Of a stretch of 10,254 nt of DNA, positions 7,391-10,254 are shown piece by piece. Source of the stretch: a candidate division TA06 bacterium DG_78 (lineage in GTDB: Bacteria > Hydrothermota > Tepidihabitantia > SM23-42); the NCBI GenBank assembly GCA_001303225.1, contig LJNI01000078.1, forward strand, positions 1 to 10,254. Reading direction: 5' to 3'. The notes under the pieces are model-generated. The model saw only the letters and a list, made by a program, of their open reading frames with translations, did not search any database and was not told the DNA's origin. The stretch's first letter is position 1. Every line of letters starts with the position of its first letter. The position numbers were made by a program, and so were the translations under genes.

Positions 7391-7434
7391 TTTCGATTCA
7401 CCCCCACACCTATGAATAGGGGCGAAACTTTTTT
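7391..7434 (+). terminator. Terminator-like hairpin upstream of the DUF5916 gene
   Basis: GGGGCGAAA (7419-7427) can pair with CCCC and TTTCG on the left side (7402-7405 and 7391-7395), leaving a bulge of about 6 bases, and six Ts follow at 7429-7434. The part CCCCCACACCTAT at 7401-7413 is identical to the left arm of the terminator at 1730-1742, but the right arm has diverged. It ends no visible gene, so it may be an attenuator, the end of a short RNA, or a decaying terminator copy. Confidence 0.5.
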
Positions 7435-7440
7435 CTATCT

Positions 7441-7462
7441 CTTACGTATATACTTATGTAAG
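7441..7462. repeat. 22-bp imperfect palindrome, candidate operator
   Basis: CTTACGTA (7441-7448) and TATGTAAG (7455-7462) are inverted repeats with one G-T type mismatch, around centre TATACT. It touches the presumed -35 region of the proximal promoter of the DUF5916 gene, a usual place for a dimeric regulator site. Confidence 0.4.
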
Positions 7463-7513
7463 GACATTGTGAGTATTATCCGTATAATTACCAGCGAGAT
7501 ATCATGAGGAGGT
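7461..7513 (+). promoter_or_regulatory. Proximal promoter and Shine-Dalgarno site for the DUF5916 gene
   Basis: A perfect -10 hexamer TATAAT at 7483-7488 has AGGACA (4 of 6 matches to TTGACA) 16 bases upstream at 7461-7466. Transcription would start near 7495. AGGAGGT at 7507-7513 lies just before the ATG at 7517 and sets the start; the spacing is rather short. Confidence 0.55.
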
Positions 7514-7516
7514 CTT

Positions 7517-9631
7517 ATGCATTTTTTATTATTGTTTTCTTTGATACTCAATAGTAACAAAACTGTAGAGGTACGTTTTACTGACAAGACTCCACATATC
7601 GATGGTGTAATTGAGGAAGTGTGGCTCACTGCTGATTCAGCCTACGATTTTGTCCAATTTGAACCGTATGAAAAAGTGAAGCCCACCGAGAGAACTGTGG
7701 TTTATGTGTTACAGGACAGTAATAACCTCTATTTTGCGTTTCGCTGTTATTCAAAAAAGCATAAGCCGACTGCCTGCTTGACCGCTGATGAAGATGATGT
7801 AAGAATCGGCATTGATACATTCAACAGTAAGCACACGTCCTACTACTTCCAGGTCTATGCAAGTGGGATCTTTCATGATGGCTGGATACTCGATGATGGC
7901 AGAACCTATGATGACTCATGGGATGGTGTCTGGTATCATGCTCTGAAATTGTATGATGACCATTGGGATGTCGAGATAAAAATACCATTCAAGTCGATAC
8001 GGTACAAGAGAGGGCTCGATGAGTGGAGTATAATCTTTGGCCGATACATAGCCCATAACCGCGAGTATTCTCTGTGGAAGGAGTTTTTACAAATAGAAGG
8101 AATCCTGATTTCCAAGTATGGTGCATTAGCAAACATACATCCTCAAGCCACTGGTTACTATTTTGAATTGTATCCTGAAGGCTATGTCCGCTACGACAAA
8201 TATGCTGATGAGAAAGGTGAGTTTAAACCGAGTGCGAGTTTGAATTTCAAATGGGACATAACGTCCCAAACAACACTCAACGCAACGATGTATCCAGATT
8301 TTGCGCAGATTGAATCCGATCCGTTTGAATTAAATCTATCACAATACCCCACCTACTTAGATGAACGAAGACCCTTCTTTCTAGAAGGTAAGGACATCTT
8401 CCGTATGGCTGATTTTGGTGATGATATGCAATTTTGTGATCCACTCGATATATTCTATTCTCGAAGAATCGGTAAATCGATCAATGGTGAAGCAGTACCA
8501 ATCCTTGGTGGTATAAAATTAACCAATAAATCAGAGGATTGGAACATCGGCGTTTTAGGTGCGTACACAGGCGAATATACTGATACGGTACATTCAATTG
8601 CAGAACCTCACCGGTGGTTTGGCGTACTCAGGACGCGTCGTAGTATCTTTGAAAATTCGGACATTGGAATGCTCTTCAGTGGTACTATGGTTGATAGAGA
8701 AAATTACAATTACGCGCTCGGTATTGATGGAGTATATCGTAACGGAGCAAATCAATTTATTGTACAAGGAGCAATGGGCAATAGAAACGAAAAAATGGGC
8801 TGGGCGTTTTCTTCAGGTTTTGCAGGCTTACTGGGAAATTTCTTTACGATAACCAGTGTTGAAGTCATACACGATTCCTTTGATGTCAGCGATGTCGGAT
8901 TTATGCCGTGGGCTGGCAGAAAACAATTTTTGCTCATGAGCGGTCCCTATAAAAATTATCCGACAGGTTTTTTGCGAGAACTGTATATTGCTCCAGGAAT
9001 TATTGTGGTACAAGAACCAGGCGATACAAACTGGTCAACAATCGGTATTATAGAAATCAACCCCAATTTTCGCAATAACTGGGGCATTGATCTTTCACTC
9101 CAGGCAGGCCCTTGTTATGAAGCTGATACACATTACTTCTACCGTGAGGTGAATTTTGATTTCTGGGGCAATTTCGCAGGTCAATTTATCAATGGTGGCT
9201 GCAATTATTCTTATACGTACAATTATCGACGAGGCTTTCTCGCATACCAGGGATTAAACCGAATTTCATATAGTTATTCAATAGTACCACAGGTGAGTAT
9301 ATCCCTGCCGATGTATCTCTGGATTGAGTGGGATACGACAAATACTATTATTGCGTTGACACCACTCTTGAGGCCGAGGCTCGACGTAAAGATAAACGCC
9401 AACATAAGCCTGGGAATCTTCAGTGAATTTGTCATGCAAACACCTGGTACGAGCCTTGAGGACACTGATTTACTCTCAATGCGAACTGGTTTCCTCTTTT
9501 CCTGGAACTTTTTACCAAAGTCCTGGCTCTACATTGCACTCAATGACTATCGCGAACAGGATGACAGAGGTCAGTTAGCACCACAATACCGTATTGCTGC
9601 TATCAAGGCAAAATATTTGATATACTTTTAG
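7517..9631 (+). CDS. CBM9-like/DUF5916 outer-membrane beta-barrel protein
   Basis: The 704-aa protein has the two-part layout of DUF5916 proteins. Residues about 20-205 form a carbohydrate-binding family 9-like domain: PHIDGVIEEVWLTA at 26-39, the strand LYFAFRCY at 71-78, IDTFNSKHTSYYFQVY at 99-114, SWDGVWYHALK at 134-144 and EIKIPFKSIRY at 153-163. Residues about 235-704 match the DUF5916 domain: YPDFAQIESDPFELNLSQYP at 259-278, DERRPFFLEGKDIF at 282-295, FYSRRIGKS at 313-321 and ILGGIKLT at 329-336. Many alternating aromatic strands follow, and the chain ends in KAKYLIYF, with the terminal Phe typical of outer-membrane barrels. The N-terminus has a short uncharged hydrophobic segment (2-11) rather than a classical signal peptide. 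An in-frame TGA at 7505-7507 excludes a longer start. Family members are presumed outer-membrane proteins of unknown substrate; glycan binding is inferred from the fold only. Confidence 0.92.
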   Translation: MHFLLLFSLILNSNKTVEVRFTDKTPHIDGVIEEVWLTADSAYDFVQFEPYEKVKPTERTVVYVLQDSNNLYFAFRCYSKKHKPTACLTADEDDVRIGIDTFNSKHTSYYFQVYASGIFHDGWILDDGRTYDDSWDGVWYHALKLYDDHWDVEIKIPFKSIRYKRGLDEWSIIFGRYIAHNREYSLWKEFLQIEGILISKYGALANIHPQATGYYFELYPEGYVRYDKYADEKGEFKPSASLNFKWDITSQTTLNATMYPDFAQIESDPFELNLSQYPTYLDERRPFFLEGKDIFRMADFGDDMQFCDPLDIFYSRRIGKSINGEAVPILGGIKLTNKSEDWNIGVLGAYTGEYTDTVHSIAEPHRWFGVLRTRRSIFENSDIGMLFSGTMVDRENYNYALGIDGVYRNGANQFIVQGAMGNRNEKMGWAFSSGFAGLLGNFFTITSVEVIHDSFDVSDVGFMPWAGRKQFLLMSGPYKNYPTGFLRELYIAPGIIVVQEPGDTNWSTIGIIEINPNFRNNWGIDLSLQAGPCYEADTHYFYREVNFDFWGNFAGQFINGGCNYSYTYNYRRGFLAYQGLNRISYSYSIVPQVSISLPMYLWIEWDTTNTIIALTPLLRPRLDVKINANISLGIFSEFVMQTPGTSLEDTDLLSMRTGFLFSWNFLPKSWLYIALNDYREQDDRGQLAPQYRIAAIKAKYLIYF

Positions 9632-9665
9632 TCCGCTTTCCATACGGAACCGATTAGCAGGCGGA
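9632..9665 (+). other. Branched hairpin between the DUF5916 and DUF1028 genes
   Basis: TCCGC at 9632-9636 pairs with GCGGA at 9661-9665, and an inner TTCC (9638-9641) pairs with GGAA (9646-9649). There is no T run, so it is not a standard intrinsic terminator. It begins right after the DUF5916 stop codon and abuts a TTGACA hexamer, so it may protect the mRNA 3' end or be regulatory. Confidence 0.35.
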
Positions 9666-9706
9666 TTGACAAACCTTATAAAGCAAGTAACATTATTAAA
9701 GGAGGT
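9655..9706 (+). promoter_or_regulatory. Promoter candidates and Shine-Dalgarno site for the DUF1028 gene
   Basis: Two overlapping readings exist: TTAGCA (9655-9660) with TATAAA (9677-9682) at 16-base spacing, or a perfect TTGACA (9666-9671) with TAACAT (9688-9693) at 16-base spacing. The first leaves a 5' leader of about 21 bases that includes the whole Shine-Dalgarno site; the second would start transcription inside it. AAAGGAGGT at 9698-9706 is a near-perfect ribosome site 3 bases before the ATG at 9710. Confidence 0.45.
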
Positions 9707-9709
9707 CGT

Positions 9710-10254
9710 ATGTTTACTATTCTCATTTTATTCACTTACATTTCTGCAGGAACATTTTCAATTGTTGCCATGGACCCTCAGACCAATGAGTGGGGCATTG
9801 CTGTAGCATCAAAGGTGCTCGATGTTGGCTATATAGTGCCCTGGGCTCAAGCAGAGGTTGGTGCAGTAGCAACTCAGTCATATGCCAATCCCTATATTGG
9901 TCCATGGGCTTTAGAAGCCTTATCCGAAGGAAAGTCCGCAGATGAGGTCTTAAAGATAATCCTTGAAAAGGACACCTTAGCTGAAGAACGGCAATTTGGC
10001 ATCGTTGATAGAAATGGAAATTCTTCTGCTTATACTGGACAAAATTGCCTTGATTGGGCTGGCCATGAAACCGCTCCTTATGTTTCTGTTCAAGGAAATA
10101 TTCTCGTTGGTCCTGAAGTTATCGATACCATGTTAGCTGTTTTTAAGAAAACAGACGGGACACTCGCCGAAAGATTACTCGCCGCACTCGAAGCAGGAGA
10201 TGCTGTTGGTGGCGATAAGAGGGGAAAACAATCAGCCGCAATCATGGTCGTGAG
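9710..10254 (+). CDS. DUF1028 family (Ntn-hydrolase clan) protein with signal peptide, 3'-partial
   Basis: The first 181 codons are present and the frame is open at the window end. The chain matches DUF1028: TFSIVAMDPQTNEWGIAVAS at 15-34, VPWAQAEVGAVATQ at 43-56, RQFGIVDRNGN at 94-104, YTGQNCLDWAG at 108-118, VQGNILVG at 127-134, LLAALEAGDAVGGDKRGKQS at 156-175. Family members normally start close to the TFSI motif; here 14 hydrophobic residues precede it, ending I-S-A-G, which fits a short signal peptide cleaved after Gly14. That would expose Thr15, the presumed N-terminal nucleophile position of this clan. Export is therefore likely but is inference, since the N-terminus has no positive charge. 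No ATG, GTG or TTG lies between the upstream in-frame TAG at 9656 and this start. The substrate is unknown; the family is annotated as putative hydrolases. Confidence 0.92.
   Translation, partial: MFTILILFTYISAGTFSIVAMDPQTNEWGIAVASKVLDVGYIVPWAQAEVGAVATQSYANPYIGPWALEALSEGKSADEVLKIILEKDTLAEERQFGIVDRNGNSSAYTGQNCLDWAGHETAPYVSVQGNILVGPEVIDTMLAVFKKTDGTLAERLLAALEAGDAVGGDKRGKQSAAIMVV

Noticed and set aside
1..10254. Mobile element, CRISPR array, tRNA/rRNA gene or defence system
   Set aside because: I saw no transposase or integrase motifs, no regularly spaced repeats, and no tRNA- or rRNA-like sequence; all long frames are explained by the genes listed.

Overview
The window looks like a bacterial chromosome segment of moderate, slightly AT-leaning composition. 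Every supportable gene lies on the + strand. A gingipain-type C25 protease with a Por/type IX (T9SS type A-like) sorting tail, a DUF5916 outer-membrane protein, a VVSC lipoprotein and several hypothetical exported proteins together suggest a Gram-negative of the FCB group or a neighbouring candidate phylum such as WOR-3/Stahlbacteria. That placement is an inference from family content; there is no rRNA or other marker here to prove it.

Layout. (1) 1-1719 is the 3' part of a C25-family surface protease with a C-terminal sorting domain, closed by a strong intrinsic terminator at 1728-1763. (2) 1896-5657 is a tight three-gene cluster: nnr (NAD(P)HX epimerase/dehydratase), a secreted beta-propeller-like protein that overlaps nnr by 8 bases, and tatC. 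It starts at a good sigma-70-type promoter whose predicted start point falls on the nnr ATG, so the nnr mRNA may be leaderless. None of the three genes has a clear Shine-Dalgarno site. (3) 5762-6700 is a lipoprotein of unknown family, with a strong Shine-Dalgarno site and its own terminator. (4) 6813-7262 is a small secreted glycine-rich beta-repeat protein with a TATAAT promoter element and a terminator. (5) 7263-7516 is a 254-base intergenic region holding a terminator, a TTGACA element, a second terminator-like hairpin that resembles the one at 1728, an imperfect palindrome and a TATAAT element. (6) 7517-9631 is a CBM9-like/DUF5916 outer-membrane beta-barrel protein. (7) 9710-10254 is the 5' part of a DUF1028 (Ntn-hydrolase clan) protein with an added signal peptide, cut by the window edge.

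The common theme is the cell envelope: a protease exported through an outer-membrane secretion route, the Tat translocase core, a lipoprotein, a barrel protein and small secreted proteins. Only nnr is plainly cytoplasmic housekeeping. The genes downstream of tatC appear to be separate transcription units rather than one operon, because terminators separate most of them. I see no mobile element, CRISPR array, tRNA, rRNA or defence system. The less ordinary points are the possible leaderless start of nnr, the layered regulatory region before the DUF5916 gene, and the DUF1028 protein whose signal-peptide cleavage could expose the presumed catalytic threonine.
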